From Bradyrhizobium acaciae (GTDB lineage Bacteria; Pseudomonadota; Alphaproteobacteria; Rhizobiales; Xanthobacteraceae): a DNA stretch of 61,131 nt. The first letter of the stretch is position 1; each line of letters starts with the position of its first letter. The notes below the pieces were generated by a model that was not told where the DNA came from, searched no databases, and was given only the letters and a program-made list of their open reading frames with translations. Shown here one piece after another: positions 26,505-36,059 of this stretch. The position numbers and the translations under genes were made by a program. Location of the stretch: the NCBI RefSeq assembly GCF_020889785.1, contig NZ_JACMYK010000031.1, forward strand, positions 1 through 61,131, written 5' to 3'.

Positions 26505-27935
26505 TTACGCCGCCGCCCGCGGCATGATGAGCTTTCTGTACAGCGCGCCGTAGCAGGCGGCCGACAGGTCCCAGCTGTAGGACTTGGCCATCGCGCTCGA
26601 ACGCATGGCGTTGAGGCGATCCTTGGCGCGATAGGCGTCGAAGGCGCGCCTGACGCCGCCGAGGAAGGATTCCGCCGACGGCTGCGCGAACAGGAAGCCG
26701 GTCTCGCCGTCGGCGATGGTCTCCGCAAGCCCGCCGGTCTGGTGGCCGATCGGCAGCGAGCCGAAGCGCTGGGCATACATCTGGCTGAGGCCGCAGGGCT
26801 CGAAGCGCGACGGCATCAAGGTGAAGTCGCTGCCGGCGAAGATCCGGCGCGCCTGCGCGTCGTTGAATCCGATGATGACGCCGATCGCGTCGGGGCGGCG
26901 CCGATGGGCGGCCACCAGCGCATCCTCGATCGCGGTTTCGCCGCTGCCGGTGACGACGATCTGCCCGCCGTCCCTGATGATCTCGTCGGCAGCCGACAGC
27001 ACGAGGTCGACGCCCTTCTGATGCACGAGCCGCGCAACCAGGCCGAAGATCGGCCCACGCGAGACCGCAAGCCCGAATTGCCGGCGGACATAGTCGGCGT
27101 TGGCCTGCTTGCCCTTCCAGTCGCCGGCGCCGAACGGCTGTGCGAGCTGCGCGCAGTGACGCGGGTCCCAGCTCTCGTCGATGCCGTTCAGGATGCCGGT
27201 CAGCTGGTCGGCGTCGGAGCGGAGGCGCAGCAGGCCTTCCAGCCCGCAGCCGAGCTCGGCGGTCGTGATCTCCTTGGCATAGGTCGCGCTGACAGTGGTC
27301 AGATGCGAAGCGTAGACGAGGCCGCCCTTGAGGAAGGAGAGCTTGTCGTAGAACTCCAGCCCGTCGATATGGAAAGAGCTCTCCGGTGCGCCGATCCGCC
27401 GCAGCGAGTCCTTCGGGAACAGGCCCTGATAGGCGAGATTGTGGATGGTCAGGATCGACGGAATCCGCAGCTGACGCCATGCGAGGTAGGCTGGTGTGAG
27501 CGCGGCCTGCCAGTCGTTGGCGTGAACGAGGTCCGCTGCCCAATTCTTGTCCAGCGTTCCGGCTGCAAGTTCGGCAGCGGCGGAGGCAAACCGGCCGAAG
27601 CGGATGTCGTTGTCGGGCCAGTCGCGGCCGAACTCATCGCCATAGGGATTGCCCGGCCGGTCGTAGAGCTCTGGACACAGCAGCACATAGACCGGCAGCC
27701 CGTCTTTGGTCGATGCGCGGCCGAGCGTGCAGGCCGGCATCTCGGCAAGCGCTGCGCATTGTCCAACGATTTCAATATGCGTGAACTGTTCGACGACGTC
27801 CCGGTAACCGGGAAGTATGATCCGCGCGTCGCTCCAGGGCCGGAGCGCCCGGGGAAGTGCAGCGGAAACGGCGCCGAGCCCGCCCACGCGGACGAAATCG
27901 TCCATCTCGGTCGTGACGAATAAGACCTTCAACAA
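26505..27935 (-). CDS. glgA: Glycogen synthase GlgA (ADP-glucose alpha-1,4-glucosyltransferase)
   Basis: A 476-aa protein, almost the length of E. coli GlgA (477). It transfers glucose from ADP-glucose to the glycogen chain end. The GT5 N-terminal domain includes HANDWQAALTPAYL and TIHNLAYQGLFP. The C-terminal domain has RFEPCGLSQMYAQRFGSLP and TGGLAETI. No ATG fits: the frame begins at the paired TTG codons near 27935, with GAGGG ahead. The donor-binding KxGGL motif near the N terminus reads RVGGL. No glgB, glgC or glgP is adjacent, but a debranching-type glucosidase lies 5 kb away. Confidence 0.9.
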   Translation of the reverse strand: MLKVLFVTTEMDDFVRVGGLGAVSAALPRALRPWSDARIILPGYRDVVEQFTHIEIVGQCAALAEMPACTLGRASTKDGLPVYVLLCPELYDRPGNPYGDEFGRDWPDNDIRFGRFASAAAELAAGTLDKNWAADLVHANDWQAALTPAYLAWRQLRIPSILTIHNLAYQGLFPKDSLRRIGAPESSFHIDGLEFYDKLSFLKGGLVYASHLTTVSATYAKEITTAELGCGLEGLLRLRSDADQLTGILNGIDESWDPRHCAQLAQPFGAGDWKGKQANADYVRRQFGLAVSRGPIFGLVARLVHQKGVDLVLSAADEIIRDGGQIVVTGSGETAIEDALVAAHRRRPDAIGVIIGFNDAQARRIFAGSDFTLMPSRFEPCGLSQMYAQRFGSLPIGHQTGGLAETIADGETGFLFAQPSAESFLGGVRRAFDAYRAKDRLNAMRSSAMAKSYSWDLSAACYGALYRKLIMPRAAA

Positions 27936-28086
27936 GCGCCCTCGTTCCAGCCCGTGACAGGGCCATGCAAGATCGGGTCCAATCTGCCTTTGAGTAAAAT
28001 GCAAGACGGCCCGCGGCCCCGGTCTGGACGAGACGCTTTCCTGTCAGGGCGGCTCACTTTAGGGTCACGCGACGCCGAACAACGAA

Positions 28087-29319
28087 ATGACGAAGGTGGA
28101 GGAAGCCTTGGCAACGACAATAGCCGCTGACGATGAGGGGAATTTGACACGGAGCTTTGACGGCCTTCGCGTGCTCGATTTTTCGACCACGATCGCCGGA
28201 CCTCATTGCACGCGGATGCTCGCCGACATGGGCGCGGAGGTGATCAAGATCGAGCCCGGCGAGGGCGAGACGATGCGGACGCGGCCGCCGGTGCGCAACA
28301 ATTGCTCGACCGCATTCGGCCAGCTCAATATCGGCAAGAACAGTCTGGTGCTCGACCTGAAGTCGCCGGCCGGTGTCGAAGCCGTGTGCCGGCTGATCGC
28401 GACCGCCGACGTGCTGGTGGAGAATTTCCGCCCCGGCGTGATGCGGCGGCTCGAGCTCGACTATGCCTCGGTCCGCGATATCAATCCAAAACTGATCTTC
28501 TGCTCGATCTCCGGCTACGGCCAGACCGGCCCGTCGGCGGAATTGCCGGCCTATGCGCCGGTGATCCATGCCGCCTCGGGCTACGAGATGGCGCATCTCG
28601 CCTACCAGCCGGGCCGCAGCCGGCCGGACTATTGCGGGATCTATCACGCCGACGTGCTGACCGGCGTCTATGCCTTCGGCGCGATCTCGGCGGCGCTCTA
28701 TCAGCGTGCTGCCAGCGGCAAGGGCCAGCATATCGACGTCTCGATGCTGGAATCGATGCTGAGCCTCACCCTGAACGAAGTGCAGGCGGCGCAGTTCGAG
28801 GTGAAGCCGCCGCAGCGGCCGATGTTCGGCCCGATCGAAACCACCGACGGCTACGTGATGGTGGCGATCGCCAGCGAGAAGACGTTCCAGAACCTGATGC
28901 AGGTGATCGGCCGGCCCGAATGGGTGTCCGATCCGCGCTTTGCCAAATATTCCGATCGGCGCGACAACTGGGCGGGCTTGATGGAGGGCGTCGAGGCGTG
29001 GTCGCGCGCGGTCAGCACGCAAGCCTGTCTTGTTGCGCTCAACGAGTATGGCGTGCCGTCGTCGGCCTATCGCACCGTGCGCGAGGCACTCGCCGATCCG
29101 CAAATCGCCCATCGCAGCGCGCTGGCCGAGGTCGAGGACGGCGGCGGCAGCTTCAAGGTGCTCAATCTGCCATTCCGCATGTCCGGTGCGACGGTCGGAG
29201 CGCGCAAGCGGATGTCGACGCTCGGCGAGCACACGCTGTCCTATCTGAAGGAGATCGGCCTCTCTGAGGATCAGATCGCAGGCTTTGCAGCGCAACCGGC
29301 GAAAACCGCGCGCAGTTAA
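28087..29319 (+). CDS. CaiB/BaiF (family III) CoA-transferase
   Basis: A 410-aa enzyme moving CoA between carboxylic acids. Family features are LRVLDFSTTIAGPHCTRMLA, GAEVIKIEPG, and the catalytic Asp (residue 189) in YHADVLTGVYA. The start at 28087 encodes a short disordered leader before the conserved core. It reads toward a peptide-type ABC operon 117 bp downstream and could share its transcript. The acid substrate is not deducible. Confidence 0.92.
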   Translation: MTKVEEALATTIAADDEGNLTRSFDGLRVLDFSTTIAGPHCTRMLADMGAEVIKIEPGEGETMRTRPPVRNNCSTAFGQLNIGKNSLVLDLKSPAGVEAVCRLIATADVLVENFRPGVMRRLELDYASVRDINPKLIFCSISGYGQTGPSAELPAYAPVIHAASGYEMAHLAYQPGRSRPDYCGIYHADVLTGVYAFGAISAALYQRAASGKGQHIDVSMLESMLSLTLNEVQAAQFEVKPPQRPMFGPIETTDGYVMVAIASEKTFQNLMQVIGRPEWVSDPRFAKYSDRRDNWAGLMEGVEAWSRAVSTQACLVALNEYGVPSSAYRTVREALADPQIAHRSALAEVEDGGGSFKVLNLPFRMSGATVGARKRMSTLGEHTLSYLKEIGLSEDQIAGFAAQPAKTARS

Positions 29320-29436
29320 GCCTGCGGCTTTTCATCCGTTTTACGGTCTTGTCGCGCGCAGCGATTCCAGACAAGCTGCCTCCGAACATACGATGATCCG
29401 GAACACCGGACGTCGCCCATCTGGGAGGGAGCATTG

Positions 29437-30978
29437 ATGAAGTTGGCCGGGCGCGCGCACGCAGTTGCGCGCATATTTCTTGTGGCGGGATTAGGTGCGG
29501 TGGTATCAGCTGCACCGGTCCATGCGCAGAAGCAGGGCGGCACGCTGACCGTCGGCCAGGAGCTCGACATTCCGGGTTTCGACCCGCTCAAGGTCGGCGT
29601 CTACGACACGTCGGCGAACACCGCAGCGGCCGCGATTTTCGACACGCTGACCACGCTCGACGACAAGGGCGAGCCGAAGCCGAAGCTCGCGCTGTCGTGG
29701 ACGCATTCCGACGACTTCAAGACCTGGACCATCAAGCTGCGGCCCGGCGTCAAATTCCATGACGGCACGCCGTTCAATGCGCAGGCGGTGAAGGAGAATT
29801 TCGACCGCCAGAAGGATCCGGCCAACAAGTGCCGCTGCGCCTTCTACATCACGAGCATCATCAGCGTGAACGCGGTCGATGACCTGACGGTGGTCTACAA
29901 TTTCAGCGACCCGTCGGTGAATTTTCCGGCGACCCAGTCGATCCAGAGCTCCAACAACGTGATGCAGTCGCCAACCGCGTGGAAGACCAAGGGCGACGAT
30001 TACAATCGCAACCCGGTCGGCACCGGTCCCTACATCCTGAAATCCTGGACCGCCGGCGACCGCATGGTGCTCGAGAAGAACCCGGATTATTGGGACAAGG
30101 GCAAGCCCTATCTCGACCGCATCATCCTGAAGCCGCTGCCGGATGCGCAGTCGCGCTTCGCCTCGCTGCAATCGGGTGAGGCCGACATCATCTGGGACGA
30201 CGAGGCCGACGCCGACAACATCATCAAGGCACGCAAAGACACGAGTCTGACCGTGCATACCTATCAAGGCTCGGGGGCTTCAGTCGCCGCCTTCAACACC
30301 AAGGTTCCACCGCTCGACGACGTGCGCGTGCGCCAGGCGCTGGTGATGGCGCTCGACCGCAACAAGATGTCGCAAGCGATCACCAATGGGCTGGCGCGAC
30401 CGGCCAGCAATCCCTATGGCGACGGCTCCTGGGTGAAGTGCAAGGACGACGGCGCGTTGCCCTACGATGTCGAAAAGGCCAAGGCGCTGCTCAAGGACTA
30501 CGGCAAGCCGGTCGAGTTCAAGATGCTGGTCACGGCGACGCCGCGTGGCCGCACCGGCGGTCAGGTGCTGCAGCAATTCTGGAAACGCATCGGCGCCAAC
30601 ATGGAGATCGAGCAGGTCGATCAGGCGACCATTCCGCCGCGCGCCTTCATGCGCCAGTTTCAGCTGACGCCGTGGCGCATCGTCGATCTCGCCGATCCCG
30701 ATCCGCAGATGTACGCCAATTTCCACACTGGCAGCCCGGTGGCGCTGGCGAACTACTCCAATCCGGAGCTCGACCGGCTGCTGGAGCATGCGCGAACCAC
30801 CGCCGACGTCGCCCAGCGCACCGACGATTATTGCGCGATCAGCCGCCTGATCAACAAGGAGGCGATCTGGTTCTGGACCTTCCAGAACACCTACTACGCG
30901 ATCTCGAGCGCGAAGGTGAAGGGCGTTCCGAAGATGTTCAACGGGGTGCTCGACGTCTCCTACGCCTGGAAGGAATAG
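29437..30978 (+). CDS. ABC transporter substrate-binding protein, dipeptide/oligopeptide family (SBP family 5)
   Basis: A 513-aa periplasmic binding protein with a Sec signal (about residues 1-29, ending VHAQ). The family 5 signature region includes LALSWTHSDDFKTWTIKLRP and VKFHDGTPFNAQAVKENFDR. The ATG at 29437 follows GGGAGGGAGC; a TTG codon lies directly before it. It is the first gene of a five-gene import operon. Such systems carry peptides, but in rhizobia often also sugars, opines or glutathione, so the ligand is open. Confidence 0.93.
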   Translation: MKLAGRAHAVARIFLVAGLGAVVSAAPVHAQKQGGTLTVGQELDIPGFDPLKVGVYDTSANTAAAAIFDTLTTLDDKGEPKPKLALSWTHSDDFKTWTIKLRPGVKFHDGTPFNAQAVKENFDRQKDPANKCRCAFYITSIISVNAVDDLTVVYNFSDPSVNFPATQSIQSSNNVMQSPTAWKTKGDDYNRNPVGTGPYILKSWTAGDRMVLEKNPDYWDKGKPYLDRIILKPLPDAQSRFASLQSGEADIIWDDEADADNIIKARKDTSLTVHTYQGSGASVAAFNTKVPPLDDVRVRQALVMALDRNKMSQAITNGLARPASNPYGDGSWVKCKDDGALPYDVEKAKALLKDYGKPVEFKMLVTATPRGRTGGQVLQQFWKRIGANMEIEQVDQATIPPRAFMRQFQLTPWRIVDLADPDPQMYANFHTGSPVALANYSNPELDRLLEHARTTADVAQRTDDYCAISRLINKEAIWFWTFQNTYYAISSAKVKGVPKMFNGVLDVSYAWKE

Positions 30979-30984
30979 CCTTTC

Positions 30985-31935
30985 ATGCTGTTCTTCGTCG
31001 TGCGCAGGCTCCTCTATCTGGTGCCGGTGCTGATCGCGGTCTCGGTTCTGACCTTCGTGATCGCCTCGCTGTTGCCTGGCGATCTGGCCTACGTGATCCT
31101 CGGCGACCAGGCGACGCCGGAGAACGTCGCGGCGCTGCGCCACGACATGGGGCTCGATCAGCCGATCTGGCTGCGCTATCTCGGCTGGCTGTGGCACATC
31201 CTGCAGGGTGATTTCGGACGATCCTTTCGCACCGGGCAGACCGTGCTGCAGGCGGTCAGCGAGCGCATCCCGGTCTCGTTCGAGCTGATGATCCTGGCCG
31301 AGCTGATCGGGCTTGCGATCGGCGTGCCGCTCGCGATCGCCTGCGCGGCCAAGGCCGGCAGCGCTTTCGACCGTTTGATGACCGGCTCGGCCTTCGGCAT
31401 GCTGTCGGTGCCGACCTTCCTGTCCGCGATCCTGCTGATCTATCTGTTCGCGGTCGAGCTGCGGCTGTTGCCGGCGACCGGCTATGTGCCGTTCACCGAG
31501 GACCCGGTCGCTAATCTGCGTTTCATGGTGCTGCCGGCGCTGACGCTCGGGCTTGCGGAATGGCCGGGTATCATGCGCGTGCTGCGCTCCGACATGATCG
31601 CGGCGTTGCAGGAGGACTATATCGCGCTCGCCAAGGCGAAGGGCCTGAAGCCGTCGCGCATCCTGTTCGTACACGCGCTGAAGCCGTCGTCGCTGACGCT
31701 CGTCACCATCACGGGCATCAATATCGGCCGCCTGATCGGCGGCGCCGTCATCGTCGAGACGATCTTTGCCTTGCCCGGAATCGGACGTCTGCTGGTTGGC
31801 GCGATCCTTACCCGCGATCTCATCATCTTGCAGGGCGTGGTGCTGCTGGTCGCCGCCGGTTTCGTGATCATGAACTTCATCGTCGACATGCTCTACGCCG
31901 TGCTCGACCCGAGGATTCGCCATGGCCACGCTTGA
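30985..31935 (+). CDS. Dipeptide/oligopeptide ABC transporter permease (DppB type)
   Basis: A 316-aa inner-membrane permease with six helices. The N-terminal LVPVLIAVSVLTFVIASLLPGD is split by the usual loop, and the ATPase-contact loop reads DYIALAKAKGLKPSRIL. The start lies 6 bp after the binding-protein gene, and the end overlaps the next permease gene by 14 bp. Confidence 0.94.
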   Translation: MLFFVVRRLLYLVPVLIAVSVLTFVIASLLPGDLAYVILGDQATPENVAALRHDMGLDQPIWLRYLGWLWHILQGDFGRSFRTGQTVLQAVSERIPVSFELMILAELIGLAIGVPLAIACAAKAGSAFDRLMTGSAFGMLSVPTFLSAILLIYLFAVELRLLPATGYVPFTEDPVANLRFMVLPALTLGLAEWPGIMRVLRSDMIAALQEDYIALAKAKGLKPSRILFVHALKPSSLTLVTITGINIGRLIGGAVIVETIFALPGIGRLLVGAILTRDLIILQGVVLLVAAGFVIMNFIVDMLYAVLDPRIRHGHA

Positions 31936-32791
31936 GCTCAGTCTCGAGGAAGAGGCCGGTGCGACGCCGGTCCGCCGCCGCCGGCTCGGCATGCTGTTCT
32001 GGTTCGCGATCGGCTGGATGGTGCTGGTGTTTGCGGTCGCGATCTTTGCCGATCTGCTGCCGCTGCCGAGCCCGACCGACATGGACATGCTGGAGCGGCG
32101 GGCGCCGATCTCGGCCGAGCATTGGCTCGGCACCGACGGTCTCGGCCGTGACGAGCTGTCGCGGCTGATCTACGGCGCGCGGATCTCGCTGATCGTCGGC
32201 CTCTGCGCGCCGATGATCGGGGTCACCATCGGCGGCGCGCTCGGCATGCTCGCCGGCTATTTCCGAGGCCGTTTCGAATCCTTCGTGGTCGGCAGCATGG
32301 ATGTGCTGCTGGCGTTCCCGCCGCTGATCCTGGCGCTGGCGGTCACCGCCTATCTCGGCCAATCGATCTTCAACCTGACCTGCATCCTCGGCGTGCTCGG
32401 CATTCCCGCCTTCATGCGGGTGTCGCGGGCGGCGACCCTGACGCTGGCGCGACGCGAATTCGTCATCGCGGCGCAGGCGCTCGGCGCCACGCATGCGCGC
32501 ATCCTGCTGCGTGAGCTGCTGCCCAACGTGCTGCTGCCGCTGCTCGCCTTCTTCCTGCTCGGGGTCGCCGTCACCATCGTGGTCGAGGGCTCGCTGTCCT
32601 TCCTCGGCCTCGGTGTGCCGCCGCCGATCTCGAGCTGGGGCAGCATGATCGGCGAGGGACGTGAAAGCCTTGATGTCGCGCCAATGCTCGCCTTCATTCC
32701 GGCGATCGCGATGTTCCTGACCGTGCTCGCGTTCAACCTGATCGGCGACACGATGCGCGCGCTGACCGATCCAAGGCAGGGTGCACTATGA
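31922..32791 (+). CDS. Dipeptide/oligopeptide ABC transporter permease (DppC type)
   Basis: A 289-aa second permease subunit. It has the family N-terminal extension with one helix, HWLGTDGLGRDELSRLIYGAR (positions near residues 63-83), and the coupling-loop sequence FVIAAQALGATHARIL. SFLGLGVPPPISSWGSM near the C terminus is typical. It overlaps both neighbours and forms the pore with the DppB-type protein. Confidence 0.94.
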   Translation: MATLELSLEEEAGATPVRRRRLGMLFWFAIGWMVLVFAVAIFADLLPLPSPTDMDMLERRAPISAEHWLGTDGLGRDELSRLIYGARISLIVGLCAPMIGVTIGGALGMLAGYFRGRFESFVVGSMDVLLAFPPLILALAVTAYLGQSIFNLTCILGVLGIPAFMRVSRAATLTLARREFVIAAQALGATHARILLRELLPNVLLPLLAFFLLGVAVTIVVEGSLSFLGLGVPPPISSWGSMIGEGRESLDVAPMLAFIPAIAMFLTVLAFNLIGDTMRALTDPRQGAL

Positions 32792-33774
32792 GCGGTGCAT
32801 TGCTTTCGGTCGAGGACGCGGTGGTCGACCTGCCGACGCCGCGCGGCAATCTGCGGGCGGTGGACCATATCGATCTCGCCGTCGGCGCCGGCAGGACGCT
32901 AGGCATTGTCGGCGAGTCCGGCTGCGGCAAGACCATGCTGTCGCGGGCGGTCCTGCAACTGCTGCCCAAGAAGGCGAAGCTGTCCGGCCGCGTGATGTTC
33001 AACGGGCAGGATCTCACGACCCTGTCGGCAGAGAAATTGCGCAAGCTGCGCGGCCGTTCGCTCGCGGTGGTGTTTCAGGACCCGATGACATCGCTCAACC
33101 CGGTGCTGACCATCGGCACCCAGCTGATCGAGACCATTCAGGAGCATCTCGAGCTCGATCTTGCCCAGGCCAGGCAGCGCAGCATCGAGCTGCTGGCGGC
33201 GGTAGGCATTCCCGCCCCCGAGCAGCGGCTGGCGCAATATCCGCATCAGCTCTCCGGCGGCATGCGCCAGCGCGTCGCGATCGCTATAGCGCTGTCCTGC
33301 GAGCCGCAGCTGCTGATTGCGGACGAGCCGACCACCGCGCTCGACGTCACGATCCAGGCGCAGATCCTCGATCTGCTGGCGCGCGAGCAGCAACGCCGCC
33401 ATATGGCGATGATCATCATCACGCATGACCTCGGCGTGGTCGCCGGCCGCACCGACGAGGTCGCGGTGATGTATGCCGGCCGCGTCGTCGAGCGCGCGCC
33501 GACGCCGGCCTTGTTCAAGCAGATGCGGATGCCCTACACCGAGGCGCTGCTCGCGGCGCTGCCGAAGCTCGACGTCGCGCCGCACACGCCGTTGCCGGCG
33601 ATTTCGGGACGTCCGCCCGATCCGACCCGGCCGCTCAAGGGCTGCTCGTTCTCGCCGCGCTGCCGTTATTCCGCCGGGCGCTGTACCACCGAAAAGCCGC
33701 GGCTCAGCCCTGCTGAGACGCAAGAGCATCTCTATGCCTGCTTCCATCCGATCGCCGCGGGGGCAGGCGCATGA
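32788..33774 (+). CDS. Dipeptide/oligopeptide ABC transporter ATP-binding protein (DppD type)
   Basis: A 328-aa ATPase. Walker A is GESGCGKTM, signature [12 protein letters not shown], Walker [13 protein letters not shown], and the H-loop [10 protein letters not shown]. An intact oligopeptide-transporter C-terminal domain carries the Cys pattern [14 protein letters not shown], which often binds an Fe-S cluster. The start overlaps the permease end by 4 bp (ATGA). Confidence 0.94.
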   Translation: MSGALLSVEDAVVDLPTPRGNLRAVDHIDLAVGAGRTLGIVGESGCGKTMLSRAVLQLLPKKAKLSGRVMFNGQDLTTLSAEKLRKLRGRSLAVVFQDPMTSLNPVLTIGTQLIETIQEHLELDLAQARQRSIELLAAVGIPAPEQRLAQYPHQLSGGMRQRVAIAIALSCEPQLLIADEPTTALDVTIQAQILDLLAREQQRRHMAMIIITHDLGVVAGRTDEVAVMYAGRVVERAPTPALFKQMRMPYTEALLAALPKLDVAPHTPLPAISGRPPDPTRPLKGCSFSPRCRYSAGRCTTEKPRLSPAETQEHLYACFHPIAAGAGA

Positions 33775-34738
33775 TGTTGCAAGCCGCATCCGATCCGCTG
33801 ATGAAAGTGGAAAACCTCGTCGTCGAATATTCGGTGGGGGGCAAGACCATCCATGCCGTGTCCGATGTCAGCCTCGAGATCGCGCGCGGCGAGACGCTGG
33901 GGCTGGTCGGCGAATCCGGCTGCGGCAAGTCCACGCTCGGTCGCGCCGTGCTGCAATTGCGCCAGGCCGTCTCGGGCAAGGTGCTGTTCGACGGGCATGA
34001 TCTCACCACCCTGAAGGGCGAGCCGCTGCGCAAGATGCGTCGGCGCGTGCAGCTGATCTTTCAGGACCCGATCGCATCGCTCAACCCGCGGCGGCGGATC
34101 GGCGATATCGTCGCCGAGCCGCTGGTGATCGCGGGCGTCAAGGACCCCGAGGAGCGCAAGCGGCGCGTCGACGAGGTGCTGTCGGCGGTCGGCCTCGATC
34201 CGGCGCTGGTGAGCGGGCGGCTGCCGCATGAATTCTCCGGCGGACAGTGCCAGCGCATCTGCATCGCGCGCTCGCTGGTGCTCAATCCGGAATTCGTGAT
34301 CTGCGACGAACCGGTGTCCGCGCTCGACGTTTCAATTCGTGCCCAGATCCTCAATCTGCTGGAGGAGATGAAGGCGCGTTACGGCCTGACCCTGCTGTTC
34401 ATCGCCCACGACCTCGCGGTGGTGAAGGCGGTCTCAGATCGCGTTGCGGTGATGTATCTCGGCCGGCTTTGCGAGGTCGGTCCGTCGGAGCAGCTGTTTG
34501 CCCGGCCTGCGCATCCCTATACCGCGCTGCTCATCGAAGCGATCCCGGTGCCCGATCCGGACGTCGTCCGACCCAGAGCGTGCCGGTCGGCGAGCCGCCG
34601 TCGCCGATCGCCCCGCCCTCCGGCTGTCGCTTCCGCACCCGCTGTCCGCGGGCCGATGCGCGCTGTGCCGGCGAGGTGCCGGAACTGCGCGTGGTGGCAC
34701 CCGGCCAGTTCGCGGCTTGCCATCACCCACTGATCTGA
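33771..34738 (+). CDS. Dipeptide/oligopeptide ABC transporter ATP-binding protein (DppF type), frameshifted near its 3' end
   Basis: The ATPase core is intact: Walker [10 protein letters not shown], signature [13 protein letters not shown], Walker [14 protein letters not shown]-loop IAHDLAVV. After VPDPDVVRP (about 34573) the frame in register with the start continues as an Arg-rich, non-family tail to a TGA at 34733. In the next frame the expected C-terminal domain follows at once ([19 protein letters not shown], then [18 protein letters not shown]) to a TGA at 34738. One missing C in the CCC run at 34572-34574 explains this. Without correction the last 50 or so residues, including the Cys-rich Fe-S-type motif, are lost. 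Confidence 0.85.
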
Positions 34739-34860
34739 ATAGGCCTTGGCCCTTCGAACGAGCTGCATGGCGGCTTGCTCGAAAATGGGGTCATGAGCGT
34801 TTGTCCCGCGCGGGCAGGCGTGGCAAGGTCCGCGCAAGAACAAGCTTCGGGAGAACAGCG

Positions 34861-35931
34861 ATGAAGAGTTTCCAGGTCGTCGATTTCAACGCCCCCTTGA
34901 AAGAGGTCGATCATCCGACACCGCAGCCGTCGGGCACGCAGGTCTTGATCAAGGTCAAGGCCGCCGGCGTCTGCCACAGCGACCTGCACATCTGGGAAGG
35001 CGGCTATGATCTCGGCCATGGCCGCAAGCCGCTGTCGCTGAAGGATCGCGGCGTCTCGCTGCCGCGCACGATGGGCCATGAGACGGTCGGCGAGATCATC
35101 GCCTTCGGCCCCGATGTCAAGGATGCCGACAAGGGCGGCCTCAAGGTCGGCGATGTCGCATTGGCCTATCCCTGGCTCGGCTGCGGCAAATGCCCGACCT
35201 GCCTCGGCGGCGACGAGAACATGTGCGCGATCAAGCCGAATGCGCTCGGCGTCTATTGCGACGGCGGCTACGCCGATCACATGACGGTGCCGCATCCGAA
35301 ATATCTGCTCGACCTCAAGGGGCTCGATCCGGTCACGGCCGCGCCTTACGCCTGCTCGGGTGTCACGACCTACAGCGCACTGAAGAAGGTCGAGAAGGAC
35401 CTCGACACGCCGATCGTGATCTTCGGCGCCGGCGGTCTCGGCCTGATGGCGCTCTCGCTCTTGAAGGCGATGGGCGGCAAGGGCGCGATCGTGGTCGATA
35501 TCGACGCCAGGAAGCGTGAGGCGGCTGAGGCCGCCGGCGCGCTCGCGACCGTCGACGGCAAGGCGCCCGACGCGCTGGAGCAGTTGATCAAGAAGGCGGG
35601 CCAGCCGATCCGTGCCGCGATCGACCTGGTCGGCAACGCCCAGACCTCGCAGCTCGGTTTCGACTGCCTGACCAAGGGCGGCAAGCTCGTGATCGTCGGC
35701 CTGTTCGGCGGCGGCGCGACCTGGGCACTGCCGCTGATCCCGATCAAGGCCGTCACCATCCAGGGCAGCTATGTCGGCAATCTGAGGGAGACGCAGGAGT
35801 TGCTCGACCTCGTGCGGACCAAGAAGATTCCGGCGATCCCGGTCACGCCGATGCCACTGGCGAAGGCGAACGAGGCGCTGACCAATCTGCAGAAGGGCCA
35901 GCTGGTCGGACGCGCCGTGCTGACGCCGTAA
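34861..35931 (+). CDS. Zinc-dependent medium-chain alcohol dehydrogenase
   Basis: A 356-aa NAD(P)-dependent alcohol dehydrogenase. The catalytic zinc ligands are in CHSD (about residue 37) and GHE (about 73). The structural zinc Cys are in CGKCPTCLGGDENMC (about 110-124). The coenzyme site reads FGAGGLGLMALSLL (about 192). The insertion LGHGRKPLSLKDRGVSLPRT before GHE is characteristic of a subgroup whose substrates I cannot name. The start has GGGAGAA upstream. A palindromic repeat separates it from the next gene. Confidence 0.92.
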   Translation: MKSFQVVDFNAPLKEVDHPTPQPSGTQVLIKVKAAGVCHSDLHIWEGGYDLGHGRKPLSLKDRGVSLPRTMGHETVGEIIAFGPDVKDADKGGLKVGDVALAYPWLGCGKCPTCLGGDENMCAIKPNALGVYCDGGYADHMTVPHPKYLLDLKGLDPVTAAPYACSGVTTYSALKKVEKDLDTPIVIFGAGGLGLMALSLLKAMGGKGAIVVDIDARKREAAEAAGALATVDGKAPDALEQLIKKAGQPIRAAIDLVGNAQTSQLGFDCLTKGGKLVIVGLFGGGATWALPLIPIKAVTIQGSYVGNLRETQELLDLVRTKKIPAIPVTPMPLAKANEALTNLQKGQLVGRAVLTP

Positions 35932-35940
35932 CTGCCACCG

Positions 35941-36026
35941 CCGTCATTGCGAGCGAAGCGAAGCTATCCATCTCTCCGCTTGCCGCGACGTGGATTGCTT
36001 CGTCGCTTCGCTCCTCGCAATGACGG
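35941..36026. repeat. Palindromic intergenic repeat, CCGTCATTGCGAG ends
   Basis: The element has perfect 13-bp inverted ends (CCGTCATTGCGAG and CTCGCAATGACGG) and inner arms GCGAAGC and GCTTCG. It is the same family as the copy at 57536-57622. Transcribed, it would fold into a long hairpin between the two dehydrogenase genes. Confidence 0.85.
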
Positions 36027-36059
36027 CCGGTCATTTCTCATTTGTTCTGAGGCATCCCC

